From: Massilia pinisoli
GTDB taxonomy: Bacteria; Pseudomonadota; Gammaproteobacteria; Burkholderiales; Burkholderiaceae_D
Assembly (NCBI RefSeq): GCF_024753285.1
Contig: NZ_JANUGW010000007.1
Location: 186,001-250,000 of the forward strand
Length of the DNA stretch: 64,000 nucleotides
Reading direction: 5' to 3'
Shown here: positions 15,974 through 26,089 of the stretch, piece by piece
Layout of the letters: every line of letters begins with the position of its first letter
How positions within the stretch are numbered: position 1 is the stretch's first letter
The notes under the pieces: model-generated
The model's database searches: none
Seen by the model: the letters and a program-made list of their open reading frames with translations, nothing else
Told to the model about the DNA's origin: nothing
Made by a program: the position numbers and the translations under genes

Positions 15974-18900
15974 TTAGAAGTGGTGGTTGTATTCCACCGA
16001 GAACTTCACGCTCCGCGGCGCGGTATAACCCACGAGCGCACCCGGGGTGAAGTAGGTCGGCGACACGTCGTTGCCGCTGTTGTACTGCTGGTCGACCTGC
16101 TGCACGGTCTGCTTGTTGAACACATTGAACACGTCCACCTTCAGGCTCAGGCCCTTGACCATGGCCGGGTTGTACGCGAGCGACGCATCCAGGCGGATGT
16201 CCCAAGGCAGGTGCGGACCCGTACCTTGCGGCGCCGGCACGTTCTCCGCTGCCGTCTTGCCGTAGCAGTAGTGGAAGGCCGAACCATACTGGCCTGCCAT
16301 CGCGTTGTTCACGTCCGGATAGTCGCCCAGGCAGGTGACCGGCATGCCCGATGCGGCCAGGAAGTTGCCGCCCACGATCCACTCAGGCAGGACCTGCCAG
16401 TAACCGAATGCCTTGATCTGGTGGGTGCGGTCGTTCGGCAGGACGCCGTTCGCGTGCTCCATGATCTCGCGCATGTCCCAGGTCTGGGTCGCGGCCACGT
16501 CGGTCTGTGCCACTGCCGACAAGGTCTGGCCTTCGGTGTTGCCCTTGCTGCGCGACCAGGTGTAGTTCACGCGGCCGTACCAGCCGTCGCGCATCGGGTG
16601 CTCCAGGAAGAGGTCCAGCGCGGTGTACTTGCGCGTGGCCTTTTCGAAGCCCATCTGGGCGGCGGTGATCGAGACCGGCGTCAGGTTCTTGCCCGTACCC
16701 GAGTAATCGACGAGGAAGTCATTGGTGCGTCCCGGGTTGATCGAGGCGCACGAGAAGCCGCTCCAGTTCGACGTGTCGATGTTGTGGGCGGTCGCGTAGT
16801 CGTCGAACGGACGCTCGTCGCACCAGTCGTCGATGGTCTGGCGCAGCGTGCGGAACGTGAACTTGCCGCCGAAATTCAGGCTCGGCGAGTAGGCGCGCTC
16901 GAAGCCCACAGTGAACTCGTCCTGGTAGCTCGGCTTCAGGTTCTGCGCCGCCACGGTTTGCGGCAGCTTGGCCTGGCCGAATTCGCCGTCCGGCGAGACC
17001 GGTTGCGGCGTGATCGCCGTCAGGCCGGTCGGCTGGCCGTCAGCACCCACGCCCGTGTACGTGTAGTAGCTGCGGACGTAGGTCGAACGCGACGCGCCGC
17101 GGATACCGACGTGGGTCGGGATCTGGATCGAGTAGCGGCCGAGCGAGCCGAACACTTTCAGGCTGGCATCGCCGTTGGCATCCCAAACCGCCGACAGGCG
17201 CGGGTTGAGCTGGTTGTTCATCTTCAGGAACTCGGCGCCGTCGCCGTTCAGGTTCTTGTACTGCTCGACGCGCAGGCCCGGCGTGACCAGCAGGTCCTTG
17301 GTGACCTGCCAGCGGTCTTCGATGTACTGGGCCGACTGGTTCGAGAACACCGCGGTCACGTCCGTGAACGTGTTCTTGCGCACGTAATAACCTGCGGCGG
17401 CCAGCGGACCGCTGCCGTTATTGACCGTGCCCGGGTAACCGGTCATCTGGATCGGATCGTTCGGGGTGCTGGTGTGGTAGTAGGTCCAGGTGGAGCCGCC
17501 GGCAGTCATGTCGCCGGCGCCATAGGACGACATCTTGTTGTCGTCGAGACCGGCGCGCAGCGTGTGGCTGCCCAGCTTCCACTCGATGTCGAGGCGCTTC
17601 GACGTCACGGTGTCGTACGAATACGGCGATTCGATGTTCTTGCCGGCAAACGGCTGCGGGTTGTTGATGGTGATCCCTGGCGGATTGCCATTCGAGGCGA
17701 TCACCACGCCCGGGACGTTCGGGTCGTAACCCATGAGGGCGCTGACGTGGTTGGTCTTGTTCTTGCCGAACAGGGCGGACACGGTCAGGTCATCGGTCAG
17801 GTTGCCGGTGTACTTGAGGATGTTGGTCTTCGCGCCGATGGTTGGCGTGACGTTCGCAACGCTCTCGTAGTGGCCGCCCGAGCTGACCACGTTGTTGCGC
17901 GAGAAGTCCGCGTAGCTGAAGCCGGAGTAGCGCAGATCCGCTGTCGGCTTGTCGCCGATGGTCGTCCACTCGAGGCGATGGTTGTCGGTGATGTTCCAGT
18001 CAAACTTGCCCAGGTAGCGGGTCGTCGTGTTCTTCTGGTCCAGCCAGCCGGTGTCGACGTTCGAGCCGCTGGACTCGTCCATGTACGTGCCGTTCACGCC
18101 GCTCTTGGTCTCGCCGATGCGTTCGGCCGCGACGAACATGAACAGCTTGTCCTCGATCAGCGGGCCGCCGACGTAGGCGCCGTAGCGGCGCGTGGTGTCG
18201 CCGGACAGATCGTTCTTCGCGTACAGCGCGCCGTTGTACGGCTTGCCCGTGGCGTCGTCGATCACGCCATTGCCGGTGAAGTAGACGTTACGTGCCTTGG
18301 ACCGCAGCGAGTTCGGCTCGATGCTGGCGGTCGCGCCGGCTTCCCAGCGGTTGGTGCCGGACTTGGTGGTGATGTTCATCACGCCGCCGATCGAACGGCC
18401 GAATTCGGCGCCGAAGCCGCCGGTCAGCACCTGGGCCTGGGCGATCGCGCCGAAAGGCAGTTCGGATGCGCCCAGCTGGGTCAGCGGGTTGGTGACGGGG
18501 AAACCGTTGATGTAGAACGCGTTCTCGGACGCGCCGCCGCCGCCCATTGAGGCGCCGGCCGCGTAGCGCGGGTCGGCGCGCGTGGTGTTCGGGGCCAGCT
18601 GGATGATCGAGGCCACGCTCTGCTCGATCGGAAGGGCAGCCAGTTCCTTGGCGGTGAAGACGGCGCCGTTGCTGGCGCTTGACACGTCGATGCGCACGCG
18701 GCGGCCCGTCACTTCCACCCGATTGGCGGCGGCAGCGAACGAGGCGTCAACGCCCTGGCCGATGATGGCATCCACCTCGGTGGTGCCGGCGGCGGCGCCG
18801 TTGCGCATGAGGTCGACGCGGTAGTGGCCTGCCGGCAGCGCAGCGGCGCGGTAGTTACCCGTTGGATCGACGTTGACCGTACGCTTCAGCCCGGTGTCGG

Positions 18901-19063
18901 TGTTGGTGAGCGAGACCGTGGCACCTGCCGGATTGCCTACCGAACCGTAGATAACGGCGGACGCGTTCGACTGCGCCATCGCGGGCTCGATCAGCCCGAT
19001 GGTCAGTGCTGCCCCTCCGAATGCGAGGGCGAGTGCGTGGACTAGGACGGTTTTCTTGAGCAT
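15974..19063 (-). CDS. Oar-like TonB-dependent receptor with N-terminal carboxypeptidase-regulatory-like domain (TBDR 3)
   Basis: A 1029-residue receptor. The signal peptide is cleaved near AMA-Q (residue 30). Residues of about 36-110 form a carboxypeptidase-D-regulatory-like beta domain (ASAVIYGSVGNPAGATVSL, then GNYRAAALPAGHYRVDL), the mark of Oar-type receptors. The plug has NAFYINGFPVTNPLTQLG and GGFGAEFGRSIGGVMNITTK. The barrel ends VEYNHHF with terminal Phe. Oar proteins have been linked to protein or peptide uptake and social behaviour in other bacteria; the role here is unproven. It differs clearly from the other five receptors in the window, which lack the extra domain. Confidence 0.93.
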   Translation of the reverse strand: MLKKTVLVHALALAFGGAALTIGLIEPAMAQSNASAVIYGSVGNPAGATVSLTNTDTGLKRTVNVDPTGNYRAAALPAGHYRVDLMRNGAAAGTTEVDAIIGQGVDASFAAAANRVEVTGRRVRIDVSSASNGAVFTAKELAALPIEQSVASIIQLAPNTTRADPRYAAGASMGGGGASENAFYINGFPVTNPLTQLGASELPFGAIAQAQVLTGGFGAEFGRSIGGVMNITTKSGTNRWEAGATASIEPNSLRSKARNVYFTGNGVIDDATGKPYNGALYAKNDLSGDTTRRYGAYVGGPLIEDKLFMFVAAERIGETKSGVNGTYMDESSGSNVDTGWLDQKNTTTRYLGKFDWNITDNHRLEWTTIGDKPTADLRYSGFSYADFSRNNVVSSGGHYESVANVTPTIGAKTNILKYTGNLTDDLTVSALFGKNKTNHVSALMGYDPNVPGVVIASNGNPPGITINNPQPFAGKNIESPYSYDTVTSKRLDIEWKLGSHTLRAGLDDNKMSSYGAGDMTAGGSTWTYYHTSTPNDPIQMTGYPGTVNNGSGPLAAAGYYVRKNTFTDVTAVFSNQSAQYIEDRWQVTKDLLVTPGLRVEQYKNLNGDGAEFLKMNNQLNPRLSAVWDANGDASLKVFGSLGRYSIQIPTHVGIRGASRSTYVRSYYTYTGVGADGQPTGLTAITPQPVSPDGEFGQAKLPQTVAAQNLKPSYQDEFTVGFERAYSPSLNFGGKFTFRTLRQTIDDWCDERPFDDYATAHNIDTSNWSGFSCASINPGRTNDFLVDYSGTGKNLTPVSITAAQMGFEKATRKYTALDLFLEHPMRDGWYGRVNYTWSRSKGNTEGQTLSAVAQTDVAATQTWDMREIMEHANGVLPNDRTHQIKAFGYWQVLPEWIVGGNFLAASGMPVTCLGDYPDVNNAMAGQYGSAFHYCYGKTAAENVPAPQGTGPHLPWDIRLDASLAYNPAMVKGLSLKVDVFNVFNKQTVQQVDQQYNSGNDVSPTYFTPGALVGYTAPRSVKFSVEYNHHF

Positions 19064-19629
19064 GTAGTTTCCTGTTCTAAGTTGATGCTGTTCTATTGCG
19101 GCGCATTAACCGCAGAGTTCTGCGTCGTAGAAATGAAGCTGACCACTGTTTTTTTCTCCCACACGCGATCCCGAGAAAATAATTGCACGGTGATAACGTG
19201 TATGCATGAGATAAAAACACATTCATGTTGAAAATGTCAATTTCCAGAAATCACGATTTTTGCGTAAATACCATGCCGCCACGCACCAATTTGGTGCAGA
19301 AGGGTTGTTGGGCTTTATGCTGTGGCGCAGCATCCGCGCTCACGCGGATGGAAACTCAATGAGGAGTAAACGAAAAGGTTTCGTCACAGATAGGCGACGA
19401 TTCAGCCGAATTTGTTGATGGATAGTTGTCTATATATGTGGTGCGCCGCGCAAGAAATGCGCACGAATGGATGACAGCCGAATGGGGCGCACTCCTGTGA
19501 GGCAAGAGGTCCCCAAAAAAACAAAACTTTATATGGCATCAGCGTTGGTTCGACGCAACGCGCTTGACCTGCCCGGCCTGAAGTCCCGGGGGAAATTAGG
19601 CTGATCGCGCTGAGGGGCGCATCTTTGGT
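19064..19629. other. non-coding gap upstream of TBDR 3 and downstream of rsmE
   Basis: A 566-bp AT-rich gap holding the presumed TBDR 3 promoter on the minus strand. It includes the NtrC-like palindrome at 19282-19298 and a perfect hairpin CATCCGCG-CTCA-CGCGGATG at 19331-19350 without a T tract. No promoter hexamers stand out clearly and no gene was recognised. Confidence 0.5.
19282..19298 (-). promoter_or_regulatory. NtrC-like palindrome upstream of TBDR 3
   Basis: CGCACC-AATTT-GGTGCA matches the NtrC consensus at all but the first base and is as good as the glnA sites. It is centred about 227 bp upstream of the TBDR 3 start codon. However, checking every GC-N10-CC spacing between 19064 and 19281 on the plus strand gave only one weak sigma-54 candidate (minus-strand GG at 19111-19110), so its role is uncertain. 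Confidence 0.35.
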
Positions 19630-20358
19630 TCAGATGCCGCCCCAACCCGCCGCCAGAATCGCCAACGCCGCAAGCCCCGCCGTCTCCGTACGCAGCACGC
19701 GCGGCCCCATCGACAATGCCAGCGCGCCGGCCGCCACCGCCGCCTCTTCTTCCTGGTCCGTGAAGCCGCCTTCCGGGCCGACGAGCACCGTCACGTCCTG
19801 CGCCGGCGTCGCGCGCGCCCACTGCGCGAGCGACGCGCCCGCGCGCGGGGAGAGCAGGATGCGCGTGCCGCCGTCCGCGTCCTGGCCGAGCCAGCGGTGG
19901 AGATCCTGTACGGGCGCGACGTCGGCCAGCCGGTTGCGCCCGCACTGCTCGGACGCGCTGACGACGACGCCCTGCCAATGCGCGAGCCGCTTGTCGGCGC
20001 GCTCGCCGGACAGCCGGACGACGGAGCGCTGCGCGGCCAGCGGCACGATTGCCGAAGCGCCCAGCTCGACGGCCTTCTCGACGATCCAGTCCATCTTGCT
20101 GCCCTCGGGCAGCCCCTGGGCCAGCGTGACGCGGAAGGGAAGTTCCACATCGACGGCGTCGAGCGCAAGCACCTCGGCGCTGGCCCGGCGCTTGCCGATC
20201 TCGACGAGGCGCGCGCGCGCCTGGCCACCGTCGCCATTGAACAGCACGAGTTCGTCGCCGGCCTGCTGGCGCACGACGTGCAGGTGGTGGGCGACGGCGT
20301 CAGGCAGGTCGACGACGCTGCCGGGGAAGAGCGGCTGGGGGCAGTAAAAACGTGGCAT
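19630..20358 (-). CDS. rsmE: 16S rRNA (uracil-1498-N3)-methyltransferase RsmE
   Basis: A 242-residue SPOUT-class methyltransferase. It starts MPRFYCPQPL, the common start of betaproteobacterial RsmE, giving an N-terminal PUA-like domain; the C-terminal knot has VTLVLVGPEGGFTD-type sequence (LVGPEGGFTDQEE) and ALSMGPRVLRTETA, which form the SAM-binding site. It methylates U1498 of 16S rRNA in the assembled small subunit. An in-frame ATG three codons upstream (20367) is an alternative. It is divergent from tkt across about 120 bp. Confidence 0.93.
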   Translation of the reverse strand: MPRFYCPQPLFPGSVVDLPDAVAHHLHVVRQQAGDELVLFNGDGGQARARLVEIGKRRASAEVLALDAVDVELPFRVTLAQGLPEGSKMDWIVEKAVELGASAIVPLAAQRSVVRLSGERADKRLAHWQGVVVSASEQCGRNRLADVAPVQDLHRWLGQDADGGTRILLSPRAGASLAQWARATPAQDVTVLVGPEGGFTDQEEEAAVAAGALALSMGPRVLRTETAGLAALAILAAGWGGI

Positions 20359-20480
20359 GGATGGCAATCGGAACCGTTAACGAGCCGGCATTTTAAAGCG
20401 AGGCGGTCATGCTCTGGTAAAATACCCGGTTAAGGCCCGCTTGACCGCCACCGCTTTCCAATCCTCAGACCTTCACATCC

Positions 20481-22478
20481 ATGAAATCTCTGCAAACCAC
20501 CACCCTGATGGCCAACGCGATCCGCGCGCTGGCGATGGACGCCGTCCAGAAGGCGAATTCCGGCCACCCCGGCATGCCCATGGGCATGGCCGAGATCGCC
20601 GTCGCGCTGTGGGACGGCCACTATCGCCACAATCCGACCAATCCGGGGTGGATGAACCGCGACCGTTTCCTGCTGTCGAACGGCCACGGCTCGATGCTGC
20701 ACTACGCTCTGCTGCACCTGTCGGGCTATGACCTGTCGATGGACGACATCCGCAACTTCCGCCAGATGCACAGCAAGACCCCGGGCCACCCGGAAGTCGG
20801 CATCACGCCGGGCGTGGAAACGACGACGGGCCCGCTGGGCCAGGGCATCGCCAACGCCGTCGGCATGGCCCTCGCCGAGTGGCTGCTGGCCAAGGAATTC
20901 AACCGTCCGGGCTTCGACATCGTCGATCACTACACGTACGCGTTCGTCGGTGACGGCTGCCTGATGGAAGGCATCTCGCACGAAGTGGCGTCGCTGGCCG
21001 GCACGCTGCGCCTGAACAAAATGATCTGGCTGTACGACGACAACGGCATCTCCATCGACGGCAAGGTCGAAGGCTGGTTCACGGACGACACGCCGAAGCG
21101 CTTCGAAGCGTACGGCTGGAACGTGATTCCGCACGTGGACGGCCACGACGTCGCCGCGGTCGACGCGGCCATCGCCAAGGCCAAGCAGTCGGACCGCCCG
21201 ACGCTGATCTGCTGCAAGACCATCATCGGCAAGGGCTCGCCGAACCTGCAGGGCGGCGACAAGGTGCACGGCGCCGCGCTGGGCGAGAAGGAAGTCGCCG
21301 CGGTGCGCGAGCACCTGATCTGGGACGCCATCCCGTTCGACATTCCGGCCCCGATCTACGAAGCGTGGGACCAGAAGCAGAAGGGCGCAGCCGCCGAAGG
21401 TGCGTGGAACGAGGTCTTCGCCGGCTACCGCGCGCAGTATCCGGAACTGGCCGCCGAATTCGAGCGCCGCATGAAGGGCGACCTGCCGGGCAAATTCGAA
21501 GAGACGCTGGCCGCCGCCATCGCCTCGACGATCGACAAGAAGGAAACGATCGCCACCCGCAAGGCGAGCCAGAACGCGATCCAGGCGCTGGCGCCCGTGC
21601 TGCCGGAATTCCTGGGCGGCTCGGCCGACCTGACCGGCTCGAACCTGACCAACTGGAAGGAATCGATCCCGCTGCGTTCGGGCACGCCGGGCAACCACGT
21701 CAACTACGGCGTGCGCGAGTTCGGCATGTCGGCCATCATGAACGGCATCGCCCTGCACGGCGGCTTCATCCCGTTCGGCGCCACGTTCCTGACGTTCTCG
21801 GATTACAGCCGCAACGCGCTGCGCATGGCCGCGCTGATGAAGATCCGTTCGCTGTTCGTGTTCACGCACGATTCGATCGGCCTCGGCGAAGACGGCCCGA
21901 CGCACCAGTCGGTCGAACACGTCTCGTCCCTGCGCCTGATCCCGAACCTGGACAACTGGCGTCCGTGCGACACGACGGAATCGACCGTCGCCTGGGGCGA
22001 GGCCGTCAAGCGCAAGGACGGTCCGTCCACGTTGATCTTCTCGCGCCAGAACCTGCCGTTCATGGAGCGCGACGCGGCCACGGTCGCCAACGTCGCGAAG
22101 GGCGGCTACGTGCTGCGTGAAGTGCAGAACCCGGCCGCCGTGCTGATCGCGACGGGTTCGGAAGTGGAACTGGCGGTGAAAGCCGCCGAAACCCTGGCGG
22201 GCCAGGGTGTCCAGGTGCGTGTGGTGTCGATGCCGTCGACCGATGTGTTCGAGCGCCAGGACGCGGCCTACAAGGCCGCCGTGCTGGGCCGCGGCATCCC
22301 GCGCGTGGCCGTCGAGGCCGGTGTGACGGACTTCTGGTACAAGTACGTCGGCCTGGAAGGTGCCGTGGTGGGCATCGATACCTTCGGCGAATCGGCCCCG
22401 GCCCCGGTGCTGTTCAAGCACTTCGGCTTCACGGTCGAGAATGTCGTCGCCAAAGTCAAATCGGTCCTCGCGGCTTGA
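20481..22478 (+). CDS. tkt: transketolase
   Basis: A 665-residue thiamine-diphosphate enzyme, the usual length, that swaps two-carbon units between sugar phosphates in the pentose phosphate pathway. Visible motifs are [13 protein letters not shown] near residue 28, [14 protein letters not shown], the ThDP/metal motif [18 protein letters not shown], and the pyrimidine-domain segment [14 protein letters not shown]. The next gene is gap, 94 bp downstream in the same direction, an arrangement common in Burkholderiales; the two may be partly cotranscribed through the weak hairpin between them. Confidence 0.97.
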   Translation: MKSLQTTTLMANAIRALAMDAVQKANSGHPGMPMGMAEIAVALWDGHYRHNPTNPGWMNRDRFLLSNGHGSMLHYALLHLSGYDLSMDDIRNFRQMHSKTPGHPEVGITPGVETTTGPLGQGIANAVGMALAEWLLAKEFNRPGFDIVDHYTYAFVGDGCLMEGISHEVASLAGTLRLNKMIWLYDDNGISIDGKVEGWFTDDTPKRFEAYGWNVIPHVDGHDVAAVDAAIAKAKQSDRPTLICCKTIIGKGSPNLQGGDKVHGAALGEKEVAAVREHLIWDAIPFDIPAPIYEAWDQKQKGAAAEGAWNEVFAGYRAQYPELAAEFERRMKGDLPGKFEETLAAAIASTIDKKETIATRKASQNAIQALAPVLPEFLGGSADLTGSNLTNWKESIPLRSGTPGNHVNYGVREFGMSAIMNGIALHGGFIPFGATFLTFSDYSRNALRMAALMKIRSLFVFTHDSIGLGEDGPTHQSVEHVSSLRLIPNLDNWRPCDTTESTVAWGEAVKRKDGPSTLIFSRQNLPFMERDAATVANVAKGGYVLREVQNPAAVLIATGSEVELAVKAAETLAGQGVQVRVVSMPSTDVFERQDAAYKAAVLGRGIPRVAVEAGVTDFWYKYVGLEGAVVGIDTFGESAPAPVLFKHFGFTVENVVAKVKSVLAA

Positions 22479-22487
22479 TGGATTGCA

Positions 22488-22526
22488 CCCGCCGTCGGAC
22501 ATGGAGACTGTCCGGCGTGCGGGTTT
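22488..22526 (+). terminator. hairpin between tkt and gap, weak terminator or attenuator
   Basis: CCCGCCGTCGGAC at 22488-22500 pairs imperfectly with GTCCGGCGTGCGGG at 22510-22523, but only three T residues follow. It may partially separate tkt and gap transcription. Confidence 0.4.
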
Positions 22527-22572
22527 CACGCTATGCTTCGGTGTTAGGATTTTTTTAATCAGGAGTGAGTAA

Positions 22573-23583
22573 ATGACGATCAAAGTAGCAATCAACGGCT
22601 ATGGCCGTATCGGCCGCAACGTGCTGCGCGCTTTCTACGAAGGCGGCAAGAAGCAGGACATCCAGATCGTGGCGATCAACGACCTCGGCAACGCCGAGCA
22701 CAACGCCCATCTGACCCGCTACGACACCACGCACGGCAAGTTCCCGGGCACCGTCGTGGTCGAAGGCGACACCATGATCGTCAACGGCGACAAGATCCGC
22801 GTGTTCGCGCAGCGTAACCCGGCAGAAATCCCGTGGGGCGAGCTGGGCGTGGACGTCGTGCTGGAATGCACCGGCTTCTTCACCACCAAGGAAAAAGCCT
22901 CGGCCCACCTGAAAGGCGGCGCCAAGAAGGTCATCATCTCGGCACCGGGCGGCAAGGACGTCGACGCCACGATCGTGTTCGGTGTGAACCAGAACGTGCT
23001 GAAGTCGACGGACACCGTGATCTCGAACGCATCGTGCACGACGAACTGCCTGGCCCCGCTGGTCAAGCCGCTGAACGATGCCATCGGCCTGGAAAACGGC
23101 CTGATGACCACCGTCCACGCGTACACCAACGACCAGGTGCTGACCGACGTGATGCACGAAGACCTGCGCCGCGCCCGTTCGGCCACGCAGTCGATGATCC
23201 CGACCAAGACCGGCGCCGCTGCCGCCGTCGGCCTCGTGCTGCCGGAACTGAACGGCAAGCTGGACGGCTACGCCATCCGCGTGCCGACCATCAACGTGTC
23301 GATCGTTGACCTGTCGTTCATCGCCAAGCGCGACACGACCGTCGAAGAGATCAACAAGCTGATGAAGGACGCATCGGAAGGCGCGCTGAAAGGCATCCTG
23401 ACGTACAACACGGAGCCGCTGGTCTCGGTCGACTTCAACCACAACCCGGCCTCGTCGAACTTCGACGCCACGCTGACCAAAGTGTCGGGCCGCCTGGTGA
23501 AGGTGTCGTCGTGGTATGACAACGAGTGGGGCTTCAGCAACCGCATGCTGGACACCACCGTGGCGCTGATGAACGCCAAGTAA
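22573..23583 (+). CDS. gap: glyceraldehyde-3-phosphate dehydrogenase, type I
   Basis: A 336-residue glycolytic and gluconeogenic enzyme. The NAD-binding fold begins [18 protein letters not shown]; the catalytic Cys155 lies in [12 protein letters not shown], and the inorganic-phosphate and substrate segments [13 protein letters not shown] and [12 protein letters not shown] are intact. CAGGAG precedes the ATG. It follows tkt and ends in a strong terminator, so the halogenase gene that follows is probably transcribed from its own promoter. Confidence 0.97.
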   Translation: MTIKVAINGYGRIGRNVLRAFYEGGKKQDIQIVAINDLGNAEHNAHLTRYDTTHGKFPGTVVVEGDTMIVNGDKIRVFAQRNPAEIPWGELGVDVVLECTGFFTTKEKASAHLKGGAKKVIISAPGGKDVDATIVFGVNQNVLKSTDTVISNASCTTNCLAPLVKPLNDAIGLENGLMTTVHAYTNDQVLTDVMHEDLRRARSATQSMIPTKTGAAAAVGLVLPELNGKLDGYAIRVPTINVSIVDLSFIAKRDTTVEEINKLMKDASEGALKGILTYNTEPLVSVDFNHNPASSNFDATLTKVSGRLVKVSSWYDNEWGFSNRMLDTTVALMNAK

Positions 23584-23590
23584 TACCCGA

Positions 23591-23628
23591 AGCGATGGCG
23601 GGCGCGCGACGCCTGCTGTCGCTTTTTT
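23591..23628 (+). terminator. intrinsic terminator of gap
   Basis: AGCGATGGCGGGCG pairs with CGCCTGCTGTCGCT over 14 pairs, including three G-T pairs, with loop CGCGA, followed by six T residues. Confidence 0.85.
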
Positions 23629-23656
23629 GTGACTTGTTTTGTATGTAATATATATA
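23627..23656 (+). promoter_or_regulatory. possible sigma-70 promoter of the halogenase gene
   Basis: TTGTGA (23627-23632), an 18-bp spacer and TATATA (23651-23656) lie in an AT-rich patch directly after the gap terminator and about 70 bp before the halogenase ATG. The -35 overlaps the terminator T tract. Confidence 0.4.
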
Positions 23657-23724
23657 AAACTGTCTGTTTTGCAATAGACTGCTTGAAGCAGCAGGCGAGG
23701 CGACATGGGGACGAGGAGAGAGAC

Positions 23725-25212
23725 ATGGGAACGGCTTACAAACGCATCGTGATCGTCGGTGGCGGAACTGCCGGCTGGATGACCGCGCTCGCGGTGAAGG
23801 CGGCGCAGCCCGGCAGCACGGTCGAGCTGGTTGAATCGGAAGAGATCGGCATTGTCGGCGTCGGGGAGGCGACCTTCCCATCGATCCGCGACTTCCACGC
23901 GTCGGTAGGCGTCGACGAGACCGAGTTCCTGCGCGCCACCCATGGCACGTTCAAGCTGGGCATCCAGTTCCGCGACTGGCGCGCCCAGGGGGAACATTAT
24001 TTCCATACGTTCGGCAATTTCGCCGACGTGGCCGGTCCGACGTGCCTGTGGGGCCAGTACCGCCGGGTCGACGACCCCACGCTGGGCGTGCTGGGCGACC
24101 AATGCCTGCCCACCGTGATGGCCACGCAGGGCCGCTTCGCGAAGCCGCCCAAGGATCAGGGGAACCTGTACACCTACGCCTACCATTTCGACGCGAACCT
24201 GTATGCCGTATTCCTGCGCACCATCGCCGTGAAGCGCGGCGTCCGGCGCACCGAAGGGCGCATCGTCGAGGTCATGCGCCGCGCCGACGGCGGCGTCGAC
24301 CGGCTCAAGCTGGAGGATGGCCGCGCGGTGGCCGGCGACCTGTTCATCGACTGCTCGGGTTTCTCGTCGCTGCTGCTGGGACGCACGCTGGAAGAGCCCT
24401 GGGTCGATTTCAGCCATTGGCTGCCGGTGGACCGGGCCTGGGCCGTGTCAAGCGCACCGACCGGCGCCGCCATCACGCCCTACACCCGGGCGACCGCGCT
24501 TGAAGCGGGCTGGGCATGGCGTATCCCGCTCATCGACCGCATCGGTAACGGTCACGTCTTTTCCAGCCGCTACATCGACGAGGACCGCGCACGCCAACAA
24601 TTGCTCGATCAGCTGGATGGCCCAGCCCTGGCCGAACCGCGCCTGCTGCGCTTCACCACGGGCCACCGCGAACGTTTCTGGGTGCACAACGTCGTCGCGC
24701 TGGGGTTGTCGTCCGGCTTCCTGGAGCCGCTCGAATCGACCAGCATCATGATGATCCAGCGTGGCCTGCACCATATGCTCGAGGCCCTGAAGCCGGGCGT
24801 GCCGCCCGCCGCGCCCGTTGTCGACGCCTACAACCGCAGCATGACGAAGATGTATGCGCGCATCCGCGACTTCATCATCCTGCATTATTGCCTTACCGGA
24901 CGCCGCGACAGCGAATTCTGGCGCGACATGGTCACCAAGGAGCTGCCCGACACGCTCGTCTTCAAGATGCATGCGTGGCGCCAGACCGGCGCGCTGAACC
25001 TGTACAGCACGGCGGAGGGGTTCGAGTCTTCCAGTTGGCTCGCGATCTATGCCGGCATGGGCACCTGGCCTGAATTCCTGGACCCCGTGCTCAACGAGGT
25101 GCCGCTGGAGGAAGCGCGGCAGGCATTGCGCCAGCGGCGCGAACAGATCGCCGCGATGGCGGCGACGATGCCCGCGCACGACGACTACCTGCGCAGCGTC
25201 CTGCGCAAATAA
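23725..25212 (+). CDS. flavin-dependent halogenase, tryptophan-halogenase family
   Basis: A 495-residue protein. The FAD-binding motif VGGGTAGW is at residues 11-18, the catalytic lysine position is K77 (GTFKLGIQF), the halogenase-specific WxWxIP motif reads WAWRIP at 263-268, and a conserved acid sits in GFLEPLESTS (Glu334). Together these separate it from FAD monooxygenases. The enzymes use FADH2, O2 and halide to make a hypohalous species; the substrate cannot be read from sequence. The ATG at 23725 follows GAGGAG. It stands alone, without a biosynthetic cluster or flavin reductase nearby, between gap and map, with TBDR genes on either side at a few kb. Confidence 0.88.
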   Translation: MGTAYKRIVIVGGGTAGWMTALAVKAAQPGSTVELVESEEIGIVGVGEATFPSIRDFHASVGVDETEFLRATHGTFKLGIQFRDWRAQGEHYFHTFGNFADVAGPTCLWGQYRRVDDPTLGVLGDQCLPTVMATQGRFAKPPKDQGNLYTYAYHFDANLYAVFLRTIAVKRGVRRTEGRIVEVMRRADGGVDRLKLEDGRAVAGDLFIDCSGFSSLLLGRTLEEPWVDFSHWLPVDRAWAVSSAPTGAAITPYTRATALEAGWAWRIPLIDRIGNGHVFSSRYIDEDRARQQLLDQLDGPALAEPRLLRFTTGHRERFWVHNVVALGLSSGFLEPLESTSIMMIQRGLHHMLEALKPGVPPAAPVVDAYNRSMTKMYARIRDFIILHYCLTGRRDSEFWRDMVTKELPDTLVFKMHAWRQTGALNLYSTAEGFESSSWLAIYAGMGTWPEFLDPVLNEVPLEEARQALRQRREQIAAMAATMPAHDDYLRSVLRK

Positions 25213-25225
25213 GCCCGCCGGCCGC

Positions 25226-25993
25226 TCAGCCCTTGCGCGGCCAGGGCGTGAGGATTTCGAACCCGTTCTTCGTCACGGCGATCATGTGTTCCCACTGGGC
25301 GGACAGCGACCGGTCGCGCGTGACGACGGTCCAGCCGTCGTCGAGCTGTTCGACGTCGGCATCGCCCAGGTTGATCATGGGTTCCACCGTGAACGTCATG
25401 CCTTCCTTGAGGAGGAGGCCCGTGTTCGGGCGGCCGTAGTGCAGCACCTGCGGGTCTTCGTGGTAGACCTTGCCGATGCCGTGGCCGCAGTACTCGCGCA
25501 CGACGGAATAGCCCTGGGCTTCCGCCAGCTTCTGGATCGCGTGGCCGACGTCGCCCAGGCGCGCGCCCGGGCGCACGACGCGGATGCCGGCCATCATGGC
25601 GTCGTACGTCGTCTCGACGAGCTTCTTCGCTTCAGGACTGGGCGTGCCGACGAAGTACATGCGGCTCGTGTCGCCGTGCCAGCCGTCCTTGATCACGGTG
25701 ACGTCGATGTTGACGATGTCGCCGTCCTGCAGGACTTCACTGGGCTTGGGAATGCCGTGGCAGACGACGCTGTTGACGGACGTGCACAGGGTCTTCGGGA
25801 AGCCGTGGTAGCCGACGTTGGCCGGCGTGGCCTTCTGCACCTTGCGGATGTATTCGTTGCAGCGCCGGTCGAGTTCCTCGGTGGAGACGCCGGGGACGAC
25901 GTATTCCCCGATCATTTCGAGCACTTCGGCCGCCAGCCGGCCGGCTACGCGCATTTTCGCGATGTCTTTGTCTGTCTTGAGTTTGATAGCCAT
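25226..25993 (-). CDS. map: type I methionine aminopeptidase
   Basis: A 255-residue enzyme that removes the initiator methionine from nascent proteins. The five metal ligands are in place: Asp in VNIDVTVIKDGWHGD (two), His in GHGIGKVYHEDP, Glu in FTVEPMINLG and Glu in QWEHMIAVT. The start MAIKLKTDKDIAKMR is the usual type I start; the frame remains open to 26221 but the extra residues do not resemble the family. It is not beside rpsB-tsf as in many bacteria, so another copy may exist elsewhere in the genome. It converges on the halogenase gene. Confidence 0.95.
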   Translation of the reverse strand: MAIKLKTDKDIAKMRVAGRLAAEVLEMIGEYVVPGVSTEELDRRCNEYIRKVQKATPANVGYHGFPKTLCTSVNSVVCHGIPKPSEVLQDGDIVNIDVTVIKDGWHGDTSRMYFVGTPSPEAKKLVETTYDAMMAGIRVVRPGARLGDVGHAIQKLAEAQGYSVVREYCGHGIGKVYHEDPQVLHYGRPNTGLLLKEGMTFTVEPMINLGDADVEQLDDGWTVVTRDRSLSAQWEHMIAVTKNGFEILTPWPRKG

Positions 25994-26089
25994 GTTCACT
26001 TTCGTTGGGCCGCGCCGCCGTATTGCCGGGCCGGCCGATGCCGCATGATACCGCCAAGCGGCGGACAGTGTGAGCAGGAACGCGTCGGC

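Noticed and set aside
15676..16050. A 124-codon plus-strand frame between TBDR 2 and TBDR 3
   Set aside because: It covers two terminators and the start of an antisense segment; no ribosome site and no recognisable domain.
19097..19112. GG-N10-GC spacing on the minus strand upstream of TBDR 3 as a sigma-54 promoter
   Set aside because: Only the invariant dinucleotides match; the flanking TGGCA and TTGC bases do not, so it is likely chance.
22479..22572. HexR site upstream of gap
   Set aside because: No TGTA-N7-TACA palindrome was found in the tkt-gap gap.
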